DNA of 64,000 nucleotides from Marinomonas rhodophyticola (GCF_026113935.1 NZ_JAPEUL010000009.1:268501-332500); one strand, 5' to 3'. Positions 32,002-42,180 are shown, counted from the stretch's first letter. The notes: generated from the sequence alone by a model not told the origin. Translations and numbers: made by a program.

Positions 32002-33028
32002 TTATTTCTGTTCTTTACGAAGAATGTCGATCAGCTCTTTGCTGTATTTGTCTGCAGCAGCGTACTCATCCCAAAGTTTTGCACCCGCATCTTTCCATGC
32101 GGCTTTGTCTGCGGCACTTGGCTCAGGTACTCCACTGAAGACCTTTCGCTTCCATGTCAGCAACCGCTTGAGATTCCCAAAGTCTAGATTTCGTCATTTG
32201 TTCTTGAGCGTGAACTGTTGTTGCCGCTTTAACAATGGCTTTTAAATCATCAGGAAGTTTGTTCCAAGCGCTTTGGTTAACGATAATAGGTAACACTTGT
32301 GCACCAGCTAGTGGAAGTGGGTACATGTATTTCGCTACTTCAACGTGGTTACCGTCGCGGTGATCGATCATGTTAGAACCGATAGAGCCGTCGATTACAC
32401 CAGTCGATAGCGAGGTGTAAATCTCAGACCAAGCAAGTGATACTGGAGAAGCACCTAGGTTACGAAGGAACTTACCGTATGCACCCGGTGCACGGATTTT
32501 TAAGCCTTGGAAGTCGGCAACAGAATTAATCGGTTTCTTAGTAATAACGTAAACCGCTGGCTGAATGTACGGGTCAAGCCACACAAGACCTTGATCGCCA
32601 TAGGCTTGTTTTAGAATAGGCGCCCAGCCTTTTTCTTGGAACAAGGTTGTTAGCTCACCAACGTCACTTGTGCCGCCAGGTAGACCAATCTCAACCAAAC
32701 CCGCTGGAAGCTCACCGGCGTTTAAAGATTGGAATGTTGCGCCCATAGTGATTAGGCCCGTTTTCACGGCACCAAAAATACCAGAAGAACCAACACCTTC
32801 ACCATCATAAAGAACTTGTACCTTGATGCGGCCGTCAGACATTGTCTCAATGTTTTTTGCTAAATCTTCATACACAGCACCGAAGGCAGAACCACGGCTG
32901 TACAGATTAGCGAAGCGCCAGTTATAGTCTGCAGCGTTAGCAGAAGAAGCGACAGCGCCTAGGCCAAGAGCGACAGCCAGAGAACTCGCAACCAATCGTT
33001 TTTTTACTTTTAGTATCGTCTTAATCAT
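32002..33028 (-). CDS. dctP: TRAP transporter substrate-binding protein (DctP; frameshift at about 32128)
   Basis: Periplasmic binding protein of the tripartite transporter. Seen: a signal peptide (MIKTILKVKKRLVASS to SANAA), DctP-fold segments GLKIRAPGAYGKFLRNLGAS and GVIDGSIGSNMIDHRDG. The frame stops early at 32123; the C-terminal helices (DKAAWKDAGAKLWDEYAAAD to ILRKEQK) follow in the +1 frame to 32002. Removing one base within 32126-32132 gives 341 residues. Start set at ATG 33028 with GAGG upstream. First gene of the dctPQM operon. Confidence 0.88.
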
Positions 33029-33232
33029 TGAGTTACCTCGAGAGCAAAAAGTGCATAAAAAAGTCACATCTAGTCCGGTGTGACACCTTGTATTCGATAC
33101 TTTCAAAAAGCCTACGCGCAATAAAGCACGCAAAATCTATCTAAAGTTTTGTCCACATCAAACAATCAAAAAAGATAAAAGCCTTTATAAATCAGATCAC
33201 TAAGTAAAACAGGACGCACTAAAACTGAACAT

Positions 33233-33253
33233 TTTGCACTTTTTTGGTGCAAA
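33233..33253. promoter_or_regulatory. Operator-like inverted repeat upstream of dctP
   Basis: Seven-base arms TTTGCAC and GTGCAAA around a seven-base spacer, about 200 bases upstream of dctP. Could be a regulator site. The rest of the 400-base gap 33029-33428 shows only the chemoreceptor terminator. Confidence 0.4.
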
Positions 33254-33363
33254 CTAGAGATGAGATTGATGCCGCAATAGTGTGAATAATATTGATCTAT
33301 GATGTTGAAAACGTGCATTTTTTTTACAATTTTCAAACAGGTGGTTAGTTTTCTAGATTCTGC

Positions 33364-33390
33364 TAAAAGGCCGCACCTAATTGGTGCGGT
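33364..33390 (-). terminator. Terminator after the chemoreceptor gene
   Basis: Stem CCGCACC / GGTGCGG (33371-33377 and 33383-33389) followed on the minus strand by CCTTTTA. It lies 40 bases after the chemoreceptor stop. Confidence 0.75.
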
Positions 33391-33428
33391 GCATTTCTTA
33401 ACTGCGTGCTGAGGAGGTTTTTTTGGCT

Positions 33429-35319
33429 TTAGGTTATATCAAAACGTTGGATTTGCTGAGCTAGCTCATTTGTTTGATGGTGAACATTTTTATTGGCCGT
33501 TTGGATAGATTGAGTGGCGTTATGGTTGTCTTTAATATCATGAGCAATGATGTCCATGTCTTGTGCCATTTGTGCTGTCGTCAAGGCAACCTCTTTTATA
33601 GCTTGAGTAATCTCTTGCGTATTGTTCATCGCCTCTAAGGTATTTTGCTCAACTAGATGAATGGTCTTCACTGCGTTTTCGCCCTGCTCTTTACTGCGAC
33701 CGACTTTATTTAGGCTCAGTGTCATGGCGTCAATGACTGCCAGCGTTTCCTTTTGGATGTTTTCGACTTTCTCGGTGATGCTACCCGATGCTTTAACCGT
33801 TTGCTCAGACAGCGTTTTGACTTCGTCGGCAACCACAGCGAATCCGCGCCCTGCTTCCCCTGCACGAGCCGCCTCTATTGCTGCGTTGAGAGCCAATAGG
33901 CTGGTTTGCTCTGCGACCCCCACGATGAGGCTCAATCACCACATCAATCTCTTTAGACAGCGTACCAAGACGCGCGACACGTTCGTTGGTGTCTTGAATG
34001 GTGTCTGCCACATCGCTGATGCTGGTCATGGCATCACGCATGGCACTCACACCACTGGTTGCGGATTCATAAGCCACTTTTGCGGCGCTTTGAACGTTCT
34101 GCGTCATGGATTGAACGGTATCTGCGGTCGCGGATATTTCTTCTGTTGAGGCCGCCAAGGTGTTACTGCGATCACGAATGCGCTCGCTGCCGCTGACAAT
34201 GGTTTTAATACCGCTGTCCAGTTCATCGGCTGTGAATACTAGCTTCTCGTTGCTGCTTATTAAATGGCCAATTAATAAGCGCAAGCTGTCGGACATCTGG
34301 TTTGAAGCAATAAAGAGCTGTTGGAATTCATCTGGATTTGTTGAGGTCTGGCTATTTTTATGTGAACGCAGTTTGCCTTGTGCAACGTCTTTTAAAATCG
34401 CTAACACGGCTGTTAGATTGCGATTTAAAGAACGGATGACGGTCGACAAAATGAACCCGATAACGAGCGCCAGTAAGACACAGGCGATTATTAAAGAGCG
34501 ACGTGCTTGCTCAGCGGTTTCAGATGAGCGTATCTGCGCCTGAACCAGTAAGGTGTTTTGCAGATAATTAGCACTCTCATCCATGGCTTGTGTATATTGG
34601 TTGCTTAAGAGCGCAAGCTTATTTTGCTGCTCTTTTAGGGTAATAGACAGGGCAATCACGGGAGCCAGTGCATCTTCATAGGTTTTAATCATTGGTCCAA
34701 ATACATCACCAAAACCTATGTTATTAACACTGTCTTTGAGTGCTTGAATGGCTGCCTGCAGACTTGCTTGGTGTTCTGCATCGCTGTACGCAAGAAAGTC
34801 TTTTTCTTTTGCTCTCACCTCTTTAAAGAGCGAGGCAAAGCTTGCTAAGGATTTTAGCTGTTCAGCCAAGGCTTGTGCAGACTGATTTAATTGCCCCAGC
34901 GCGCCGGTGTTGCTGCTTAATCCGAGAGTAGTTAAGTTTTGCAGATTACTTTCAAGGGCGGATAAATAATTAGGCTGTAAAGCTTGGCTGTTTTCTAATA
35001 ACGCCTTTCCCTTTTTATCGAGTAAATCTGCTCTAATACTAAACCCAGCCGCCGTTTCATTTTTAATTCTGGTTATGGTGGCACTGATCGTGTCGACATT
35101 ATCCGGTGATATGCTGGTCATTTGGCGCTCAACTTTTAAGAGCGCAATTTCAACATCTTTGACTTCACTGGTGAGTCGGCTTAGCTCGGTAGCATCGTCG
35201 GATGCACTCGACATCTGCGATAAGTTGTAAATGGAATAAGCACCAAACCCTGCATAGCCAACACAGACTAACACAACGATTGCAATTAGCTTTTGACGAA
35301 CGGACAACGCGATGGACAT
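33429..35319 (-). CDS. Methyl-accepting chemotaxis protein (frameshift at about 33930)
   Basis: Membrane chemoreceptor that signals to CheA/CheW. Seen: an N-terminal membrane span, a long helical periplasmic domain (about 35-290), a second span ([20 protein letters not shown]), a HAMP region, and the signalling tip [20 protein letters not shown] in a second frame. Removing one base at GAGGCTC (33927-33933, plus strand) joins the frames as [18 protein letters not shown], a normal signalling helix, for a 629-residue protein. ATG 35319 with AGGAGG upstream. The periplasmic domain resembles helical-bundle sensors; ligand unknown. Confidence 0.9.
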
Positions 35320-35371
35320 ATCAACCTCCTTTAGACCCCTTTCTAAAAAGAAGGGAAGCAATCAAAATGAC

Positions 35372-35407
35372 AAAAAAGGCCTGTTCATCAAACAAGACAA
35401 ACAGGCC
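35372..35407 (-). terminator. Terminator-like hairpin upstream of the chemoreceptor
   Basis: Stem GGCCTGTT / AACAGGCC followed on the minus strand by six T. It lies about 55 bases before the chemoreceptor ATG, so it could be a leader attenuator or the end of an unseen transcript. I recognise no known riboswitch upstream. Confidence 0.6.
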
Positions 35408-35454
35408 AAAATAACGTGCTGGAAGAATAAAATGAAAGGCCAGTATCCAATGTT

Positions 35455-35496
35455 TTATTTCAGAGCATAGCCAAGTCATTTCAGGGTATAACCAAG
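35455..35496. repeat. Tandem 21-base direct repeat between chemoreceptor and LysR gene
   Basis: Two adjacent 21-mers (35455-35475 and 35476-35496) share the pattern T-Y-ATTTCAG-R-G-Y-ATA-R-CCAAG and differ at four positions, all transitions. Exactly two helical turns apart, they look like paired protein-binding sites. They lie in the 335-base divergent gap, which also holds a CAAAATATCATTTTG palindrome at 35521-35535. Confidence 0.5.
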
Positions 35497-35654
35497 CGGA
35501 TACGTATCATCCTGAATGAACAAAATATCATTTTGTTGCGGTAACCGACCTCTCTTACCTTAAAGAAGCAGAAAGGGGGATGAAAGTCGCTTAAATCAAT
35601 GTAAAGTTAGAGAATCAACGAACTAAATTATGATGGGACATATGGGGAGCGGCG

Positions 35655-36593
35655 ATGAGTGTTAAAAACTACTCACTGGGGCAAGTCGGTGACTATGAGA
35701 TCAAACAACTAAAAGTCTTTAAAACGGTCGTTGATTGCGGTGGTTTTTCGGCGGCTGAAACCTCTCTGAATATTGGTCGATCAACCATCAGCCTGCATAT
35801 ATCTAATTTAGAAGCCCGCTTGAACCTAGTCTTGTGTAAACGTGGCCGTGGTGGATTTTCGCTGACGGAAGAAGGTGTCATTATTTATAAGATGACGGAA
35901 AACCTACTCGAATCATTAGATGCCTTTCGAACCACAGTAAACAACCTAAATGCCAGCTTAACTGGCAAACTGCGTCTTGCCCTTTCCGATAAAGTGAGTC
36001 TTGATCCTCGTAGTCATTTCCCTGAAATGATCCAGCGTTTTTCGAGTGAAGCACCAGAAGTGTCTATCACCACCAATGTAGCCTCCATGTCGAACATCGA
36101 GCGCATGATTCTGAATGACGAAGCAGACATTGGTTTTATCCCTTATCATCGTAAACTGGACGGCTTAAGTTACGTGCATTTATACAGCGACGATTGTTAT
36201 CTGTATTGCGGTAAGGGTCATCCATTAGCAACCATGTCTGTTGAAGACCAAGACGAAAAAGTCGACAAATACCCTGCTACTCACGCTGGATTAAAACCCC
36301 ATGAAGCGGTCAGCGAACAGATTTCCCATATGAACCTCACCGCTATCTCGTATTTCTACGACAGTCGTCTGGCTTTGATTCTGTCCGGTCGTTACATCGG
36401 CTTCTTGCCAGAACTCTATGCCGCACCTTACGTGGAATCGGGGAAAATCGTGGCTGTCGCCCCAGACCGTCGTTCTTACACACTCGGCGTTGCCGTGATT
36501 TGTAAGAAAACCACCCAACCTAATAAACCGCGAGAATTATTTCTTAAAGTGTTGCACCAGACGGTAGAAGAGCTAATTTCTGCACCTTATTAA
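35655..36593 (+). CDS. LysR-family transcriptional regulator
   Basis: 312 residues. N-terminal winged helix (LKVFKTVVDCGGFSAAETSL, then STISLHISNLEARL), followed by the periplasmic-binding-protein-like effector domain. GGGGAG before the ATG. Divergent from the chemoreceptor. The target and effector cannot be read from the sequence; the TRAP transporter or chemoreceptor nearby are candidates by position. Confidence 0.88.
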   Translation: MSVKNYSLGQVGDYEIKQLKVFKTVVDCGGFSAAETSLNIGRSTISLHISNLEARLNLVLCKRGRGGFSLTEEGVIIYKMTENLLESLDAFRTTVNNLNASLTGKLRLALSDKVSLDPRSHFPEMIQRFSSEAPEVSITTNVASMSNIERMILNDEADIGFIPYHRKLDGLSYVHLYSDDCYLYCGKGHPLATMSVEDQDEKVDKYPATHAGLKPHEAVSEQISHMNLTAISYFYDSRLALILSGRYIGFLPELYAAPYVESGKIVAVAPDRRSYTLGVAVICKKTTQPNKPRELFLKVLHQTVEELISAPY

Positions 36594-36622
36594 TGATTTT
36601 TAATAAGACTGTATCTGATTTT

Positions 36623-37574
36623 TTAAGGCCAAGGCAGTGGCTGATGTGGCTTTGTTGTTATCTCGTTACTGTTTTGTCCGTCACTTTCTTCTCTTAGCCA
36701 ATCGACAAAGGCTTCAATTCGAGGCTCTTCGCGGCGAGTTTTTGGCGTAGTAAGCATAAAACTCAATTTTAGTATCTAACGCTTTTGGATAGGCTTGGAC
36801 GAGGGTTCCTTCATCAAGTTCTTTTTGAACCATGAATTTCGGGCATAAAAAGACGCCATGGCCAGCTTTTACCGCGCTGATTCCCATGTACCAAGAATTC
36901 ACTTCTGCCCATAGAATGCTTTTATTGCGAATGGGGCAAATCGCCAGTTCTTCAAACCACGTTTTCCATTGATAAGACGAATCGTCTACCTGGATCATCC
37001 AACACTTTAATAAATCTGTAGGTTGAAATAAGCCAATTCTTGCGGCTAAAGATGGCGAGCAAACGGGGATTATGTCAGATGATATGAGTGTTCGTTTCAC
37101 CGTATCTGCTCTATCGACCGTTAGATGCTGATTATCATCGATACCAACATCTATTTTGCCAGCATGTATGTCTCTGCTCTCGTCTGATGAGAAGAGTTTT
37201 ACGGTGATGTCTTTTTGACGATCTGAGAAGCGCCACAATCTTGGCATCAACCATAAAGACACAAAACTTTGTAACCCAGAGACAAGCAATGTTCCTTCAA
37301 CGGGTTCGAGTTTGACGCTTTCTAAGCCTTTTCCTATGTGCTCAAACGCTTGTTCTAGGTGCTCCGCGAGGACTTGCCCTTGGCTAGTTAGGCGCATATC
37401 ACGACCAGAACGATAAAACAGCGGCACACCTAGATAATCTTCTAATAAACGAATTTGCTGGCTTACAGCAGCTTGAGAAACATGTAGCTGCTTTGCGGCT
37501 TTTGTGTAACTTAATGTCTGGCTTGCAACAGAGAAATAATGTGCGGCTTTTAGGTGGGTGACTCGATTGCTCAT
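36623..37574 (-). CDS. LysR-family regulator, GcvA-like (frameshift at about 36739)
   Basis: N-terminal helix-turn-helix AAKQLHVSQAAVSQQIRLLE and a GcvA-type effector domain. The frame stops at 36714 within the final helix. Removing one T from the T5 run at 36739-36743 (plus strand) restores YYAKTRREEPRIEAFVDWL, the usual GcvA-like end, and a 316-residue protein stopping at 36623. Divergent from the small DUF1127-like gene. Confidence 0.85.
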
Positions 37575-37680
37575 AAAACATAGTCCATAAGATTTTCTAA
37601 TCTAACCTGTAAGAATATAGCGTTCGTTTTTACCTCTTTTTGGCGACACAATAAAGTCCTTATCAACAGGAGGTTTGGGT

Positions 37681-37862
37681 ATGTGGACGTTATTACTGTG
37701 GTTAAATGCAAAAATAGTCGATGCACATGTCGTCTTTAAAAAAGGTGTGTTCAGCATAAAAGACGTCGTCAGATTCGAGATTTTCATTTGAAGTCTCAGT
37801 ATATGCCGGAGTATCTAAAAAGAGATATTGGTTTGCCACCCTATTCGGAGCGTGACTCTTAA
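37681..37862 (+). CDS. Small DUF1127-like protein (probable frameshift near 37775)
   Basis: AGGAGG at 37668-37673 sits seven bases before ATG 37681, an ideal translation start. The frame reads MWTLLLWLNAKIVDAHVVFK and stops at 37791. Another frame then gives MPEYLKRDIGLPPYSERDS to a stop at 37862, with the Leu-x-x-Asp-Ile-Gly-Leu core of DUF1127 proteins. One missing base near 37772-37778 would join them as about 60 residues. DUF1127 genes are often found next to LysR regulators, as here. Function unknown; the family call is tentative. Confidence 0.45.
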
Positions 37863-38136
37863 TCCTATCTAGAAAACCTAGTGATAAAAACCAGGATTTT
37901 AAAGATAAGCTTATGATGCTTGTATTTTTGCGCTGTCTTTTAGCCAGTGTTAAGTTGCTATTTTTGACGAAAAAAAGTGGGCGTAAAGTCAGATTTCTTC
38001 GTATTGTGTCGTCTTTTACTTCTATACTTTGATGAATTGATTCCCTGTGTCGAAATAGTGAGAATAGAGTAGTAACGCAGGCATCATCTTGGGTTAATTA
38101 TCAAGATCAGATAACCGTCTAGACTAGGGCTTTGCC

Positions 38137-39120
38137 ATGAAAAAAATAATTGTCACATCGGCTATGATGTTGTTTGCTTGTTCTATTAATGCAGCATCAG
38201 TAAACGTTGCCTTGGATACCGATCCTGATAGAGAAAATTCGGGCAGCTATCGGTATATTGATAATCTAGCTCAGACGTTGAAAGAAAAAGGCTGGCAAAT
38301 CAACCTATTTCCTCGAGATACAGTTGGCAGTGAAGAAGAGCGTCTTAGTCGTGTTCGTTCAGGTACCTTGGATGTTTCTTTGTCTAGGTATTCTGCGGCG
38401 ACACAGTTTGTACCTGAAATGCAGGTGTTACAACTCCCCTATACCTTTAGAAATGTGGACCATCAGTACCACTTTTTTGCAAAAAGCGATTATCTTGATG
38501 AAATCAATAAGCGTCTTGCCAGTGAGGGGTTGCGTGTATTAGCGGTGTTACCAACAGGCGCTTTTTTGGGTATTTTTAACAGTGAAAAGCCCATTGCGAC
38601 TGTCAGTGATATGGTGGGTTTGCGTATGCGGGCGTTAGATTCAAATCAATTAAGTATGTTTCAAATGATGGGCGCAAGTGGTGTAGTTGTGCCGCTTTCA
38701 GAAGTCTCAAACGCGCTAAAAACCGGTATTGTAGATGGTTATATTAACGCTTCATCTGTTCCATTAATGTTTAATCAAACCGACCTTTTGCACTATTTTA
38801 CCGACGCAAAAATCATTATGTCTGCGCGTCTGGCTTTGGCTTCCCAGTATTGGTGGGACAATTTATCAACCGACGAGCAAAAACAGTTTACCGAATCATC
38901 CATTGAAGCTCAAAAAGACGTGTTTCATTGGGTGAATCAATCTGACACTGTCCAGAAACAATCGCTTATAGCCGCAGGCATTGAGGTGTATGAGCCGACA
39001 GAAGAGGATTTATCGACTTTTAAGTCTGCGTTGTCGGATATGCATCAGCAGGTGAAAGGTGTGCCTCTTGATCGAGTTCTGCAGCTTCAAGACAGGGTAA
39101 ATAGCTATTTGCCACAATAA
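38137..39120 (+). CDS. TRAP transporter substrate-binding protein, orphan (DctP family)
   Basis: 327 residues with a signal peptide (MKKIIVTSAMMLFACSINAA). DctP-fold landmarks: LPYTFRNVDHQYHFF, VGLRMRALDSNQLSMFQMMG with the conserved arginine that usually holds a substrate carboxylate, then ALKTGIVDGYINASS. No permease gene is next to it, so it must serve a transporter encoded elsewhere, or the dctQM pair 6 kb away. A strong terminator follows. Confidence 0.87.
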   Translation: MKKIIVTSAMMLFACSINAASVNVALDTDPDRENSGSYRYIDNLAQTLKEKGWQINLFPRDTVGSEEERLSRVRSGTLDVSLSRYSAATQFVPEMQVLQLPYTFRNVDHQYHFFAKSDYLDEINKRLASEGLRVLAVLPTGAFLGIFNSEKPIATVSDMVGLRMRALDSNQLSMFQMMGASGVVVPLSEVSNALKTGIVDGYINASSVPLMFNQTDLLHYFTDAKIIMSARLALASQYWWDNLSTDEQKQFTESSIEAQKDVFHWVNQSDTVQKQSLIAAGIEVYEPTEEDLSTFKSALSDMHQQVKGVPLDRVLQLQDRVNSYLPQ

Positions 39121-39131
39121 AATACGAGAAT

Positions 39132-39168
39132 AAAAAACCGGCCTTATTTTACCAAGGCCGGTTTTTTT
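39132..39168. terminator. Bidirectional terminator between the orphan dctP and gabT
   Basis: Perfect 14-base stem (AAAAAACCGGCCTT and its complement, eight-base loop) with flanking A and T runs, between convergent genes. Confidence 0.92.
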
Positions 39169-39188
39169 GTTTCATTAACGAGATTTGC

Positions 39189-40466
39189 TTAAACCAGCGC
39201 TTTAAAACAGGTTTTGAAAATTTCCATACCTTCGTCGATCAGTTCCATTTCAATTGTCAAAGCTGGTAAGAAACGGATAACGTTACCGCGAATACCGCAA
39301 GACAAAAGCACTAGACCATTTTCAGACGCTTTACCAGACAGCTTTTTAGCCAGTTCTGGGTAAGGTTTGTTGACGTCGCCATCGTGAACGAATTCCACCG
39401 CAATCATGGCGCCAGAGTTACGCACATCACCGATAATATTTGGAAATTCCGCTTGTAATGCCGTCAGATGCTCAACAAAGCGTGTACCGATTTGCGTGGC
39501 ACGCTCGCACAGTTTTTCTTCTTCAATGACTTCAAATACAGCAAGACCAGCGGCACAACCAACCGGAGAGCCACCGTAAGTGCCACCTAATCCACCAGGA
39601 ATTGGCGCGTCCATAATATTGGCTTTACCCACCACAGCGGCTAACGGTACACCGCCAGCGATGCCTTTTGCCGTGGTCATCAGATCCGCTTCAATGCCCG
39701 CTTGTTCGTGGCAGAACATGGTGCCAGTGCGCGCAAAACCTGATTGGATCTCGTCAAGGATTAGCAATATGCCATGGTCATCACATAGCTTACGAAGTGT
39801 CTGTAGGAAGCTGGTAGACGCCTTGTAGAAACCACCCTCACCTTGTACTGGCTCGATAATGATAGCCGCCACGCGAGAAGGCTCGATATCACAAGTAAAG
39901 CGCAATTGCAGGTCAGCAAGTGCTTGCTCTTCGGTGATTCCTAAATAGTCATTTGGGTAAGGAACATGGAAAATGTCGCTTGGGAAAGGACCAAAACCGA
40001 TTTTGTAAGGGTTCACTTTACCGGTTAAGCCCATGGTCATGTTGGTACGACCATGGTAGCCACCGTTGAAAGCAATGATGCCAGGACGGCCAGTGTGTGC
40101 ACGCGCGATCTTGACGCAGTTTTCTACCGCTTCCGCACCTGTGGTGACGAAGATAGATTTCTTCGGTGTGTTACCAGGCGCTGCTGCGTTTAACTTTTCT
40201 GCTAAGGCCACCGCGGATTCGTATGGGCTGACCATGACGCAGGTGTGAGTAAAACGTTCGATTTGAGCGATGGTCGCCGCTTTCACTTTCGGGTGGTTAT
40301 GGCCGGTGTTTACCACGGCGATACCTGCACCGAAATCGATATAACGCTTGCCTTCCACATCCCAAATTTCAGCGTTTAAAGCACGGTCAACATAAACCGG
40401 CGCCATATTAGCTTGACCGCGAGCGATCGCACTTTCTTTACGTTTTTGTATGTCTGCGTTTTTCAT
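39189..40466 (-). CDS. gabT: 4-aminobutyrate aminotransferase
   Basis: 425-residue class III PLP-dependent aminotransferase converting GABA and 2-oxoglutarate to succinate semialdehyde and glutamate. Seen: GAGIAVVNTGHNHPKV, VTTGAEAVENCVKIARAHTG, LILDEIQSGFARTG and the PLP lysine in TTAKGIAGGVPLAAVVG. Start set at ATG 40466 (MKNADIQKRKE); AAGG lies upstream. Follows gabD by 99 bases on the same strand, giving a GABA degradation operon. Confidence 0.94.
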   Translation of the reverse strand: MKNADIQKRKESAIARGQANMAPVYVDRALNAEIWDVEGKRYIDFGAGIAVVNTGHNHPKVKAATIAQIERFTHTCVMVSPYESAVALAEKLNAAAPGNTPKKSIFVTTGAEAVENCVKIARAHTGRPGIIAFNGGYHGRTNMTMGLTGKVNPYKIGFGPFPSDIFHVPYPNDYLGITEEQALADLQLRFTCDIEPSRVAAIIIEPVQGEGGFYKASTSFLQTLRKLCDDHGILLILDEIQSGFARTGTMFCHEQAGIEADLMTTAKGIAGGVPLAAVVGKANIMDAPIPGGLGGTYGGSPVGCAAGLAVFEVIEEEKLCERATQIGTRFVEHLTALQAEFPNIIGDVRNSGAMIAVEFVHDGDVNKPYPELAKKLSGKASENGLVLLSCGIRGNVIRFLPALTIEMELIDEGMEIFKTCFKALV

Positions 40467-40565
40467 TTTGTCTATTACCTTAATGAGAGCAAGCTCTATG
40501 CACATGAAGCGGCGCGGTTGCTCCGCTTGTTAATCAATATTAGAGAGGCTGTGTGAGGTGGAGCC

Positions 40566-42032
40566 TCACGCCAAGCCGCCCATGCACAAGTATTTAATTT
40601 CAACGTATTCGTCGATGCCGTATTGGGAACCTTCACGGCCACTGCCCGATTCTTTAACACCGCCGAATGGCGCTACTTCACTGGAAATAATGCCTTCATT
40701 GATGCCCACCATGCCGTATTCTAAGGCTTCAGACACACGCCAAATACGCGCAATATTTTGGGAATAGAAGTAAGACGCCAAACCAAATGGGGTATTGTTT
40801 GCCATGGCAACGGCTTCGTCTTCGGTTTTAAATTTGAACAAAGGCGCAACAGGACCAAAAATCTCGTTAGAGAAAATGTCCATGTCTTCCGTCACGCCAG
40901 TTAAAATGGTTGGCTCGAAGAACTGAGCGCCCGCATGAGTCGCCTTTGTACCACCGATCAGAGCTTTTGCACCCTTAGCGATAGCATCGCCAACCAATTG
41001 CTCCACTTTACTGATTGCCGCTGGATTGATTAGCGGACCAATGTTCACGCCTTCTGCAAAACCATCGCCTGTTTTGAAAGTGGCAACACGCTTCGCAAGC
41101 TTCTCGGCGAACGCATCGTACACACCTTCTTGTACCAAAATACGGTTTGCACACACGCAAGTTTGGCCTGCATTGCGGTATTTAGAGGCAATGGCGCCTT
41201 CTACCGCAGCATCTAGGTCGGCATCATCAAACACGATGAAAGGTGCGTTACCGCCCAACTCCATCGATGTACGCTTGACCGTTTGCGCGCACTGAGAAAG
41301 CAACAATTTGCCTACTGGTGTTGAGCCTGTGAAAGACAACTTACGAACCGTTGGGTGGCTCGTTAATACACCGCCAATGGCTTTGGCATCTTTGCCCACC
41401 ACCACATTCAATACCCCTGCAGGAATACCTGCTTGGTGTGCTAACTCGGCCAGCGCCAAGGCGCAAAGTGGAGTTTCGTCAGAAGGCTTGATTACGATAG
41501 TGCAGCCTGCAGCGAGTGCCGGTCCGGCTTTACGGGTGATCATCGCAATCGGAAAGTTCCAAGGCGTAATCGCCGCTACCACACCAATGCCTTGTTTGAT
41601 CGTTAATACGCGCTTGTCTTTAGCGAATGTTGGGATCACATCACCATTCAAACGACGCGCTTCGTCCGCAAACCAATCAATAAAAGACGCACCGTAAGCC
41701 ACTTCGCCCTTGGCTTCGGCAAAAGGCTTACCTTGCTCCAAGGTCATCAAGGTCGCTAAGTCGTTTTGGTTGTCTAAAATAAGCTGGTTCCAACGGCGCA
41801 AAAGCGTTGCACGTTCTTTCGCTGTACGGCCTTGCCATTCTTTCTGGGCTTTTTCAGCCGCCTCAACGGCCAGCGTTGTCTCCTCTGCGCCCAAATCGGC
41901 CACATCGATAATGTGTTCACCATTGGCTGGGTTGGTTATCGCGAACGTCTTACCAGACTTGGCCGCGACCCACTCGCCGCCAATATAAGATTGGCTTTTC
42001 AACAAAGTGGTCTGAGATAGTATTGCTTTCAT
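40566..42032 (-). CDS. gabD: Succinate-semialdehyde dehydrogenase (NADP+)
   Basis: 488-residue aldehyde dehydrogenase making succinate from the gabT product. Seen: ITPWNFPIAMITRKAGPALA, catalytic glutamate in MELGGNAPFIVF, catalytic cysteine in NAGQTCVCANR, and the end APFGGVKESGSGREG typical of GabD. Start set at ATG 42032 preceded by GGAG. A 2-oxoglutarate semialdehyde dehydrogenase role for the nearby hydroxyproline genes is an alternative, but the motifs fit GabD better. Confidence 0.93.
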   Translation of the reverse strand: MKAILSQTTLLKSQSYIGGEWVAAKSGKTFAITNPANGEHIIDVADLGAEETTLAVEAAEKAQKEWQGRTAKERATLLRRWNQLILDNQNDLATLMTLEQGKPFAEAKGEVAYGASFIDWFADEARRLNGDVIPTFAKDKRVLTIKQGIGVVAAITPWNFPIAMITRKAGPALAAGCTIVIKPSDETPLCALALAELAHQAGIPAGVLNVVVGKDAKAIGGVLTSHPTVRKLSFTGSTPVGKLLLSQCAQTVKRTSMELGGNAPFIVFDDADLDAAVEGAIASKYRNAGQTCVCANRILVQEGVYDAFAEKLAKRVATFKTGDGFAEGVNIGPLINPAAISKVEQLVGDAIAKGAKALIGGTKATHAGAQFFEPTILTGVTEDMDIFSNEIFGPVAPLFKFKTEDEAVAMANNTPFGLASYFYSQNIARIWRVSEALEYGMVGINEGIISSEVAPFGGVKESGSGREGSQYGIDEYVEIKYLCMGGLA

Positions 42033-42154
42033 AAAGACTCCAGACTTGGCTAAGGAGGATAATTTGTCAGTGCAGTGTGTTATTAACTTAGCACTTTTAA
42101 TACCAATCGATAGTAGGCAATGGCCACAGTTTGAAAAATGAGAAGCTATCAATT

Positions 42155-42180
42155 CAATGTTTGATATTTTTCAAACATTG
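42155..42180. promoter_or_regulatory. Perfect inverted repeat in the gabD promoter region
   Basis: Ten-base arms CAATGTTTGA and TCAAACATTG around a six-base spacer, about 125 bases upstream of gabD. An operator for the divergent GntR gene or another regulator is likely. Confidence 0.55.

Noticed and set aside
35372-35654. A cyclic-di-GMP riboswitch upstream of the chemoreceptor
   Set aside because: A terminator hairpin is present, but I could not find the conserved GEMM aptamer segments.
37602-37787. A 61-codon leftward open frame opposite the DUF1127-like gene
   Set aside because: No ribosome-binding site and no resemblance to known proteins; the opposite strand has a far better start signal.
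40566-42032. 2-Oxoglutarate semialdehyde dehydrogenase for the hydroxyproline genes
   Set aside because: Pairing with gabT and the APFGGVKESGSGREG end fit succinate-semialdehyde dehydrogenase better.
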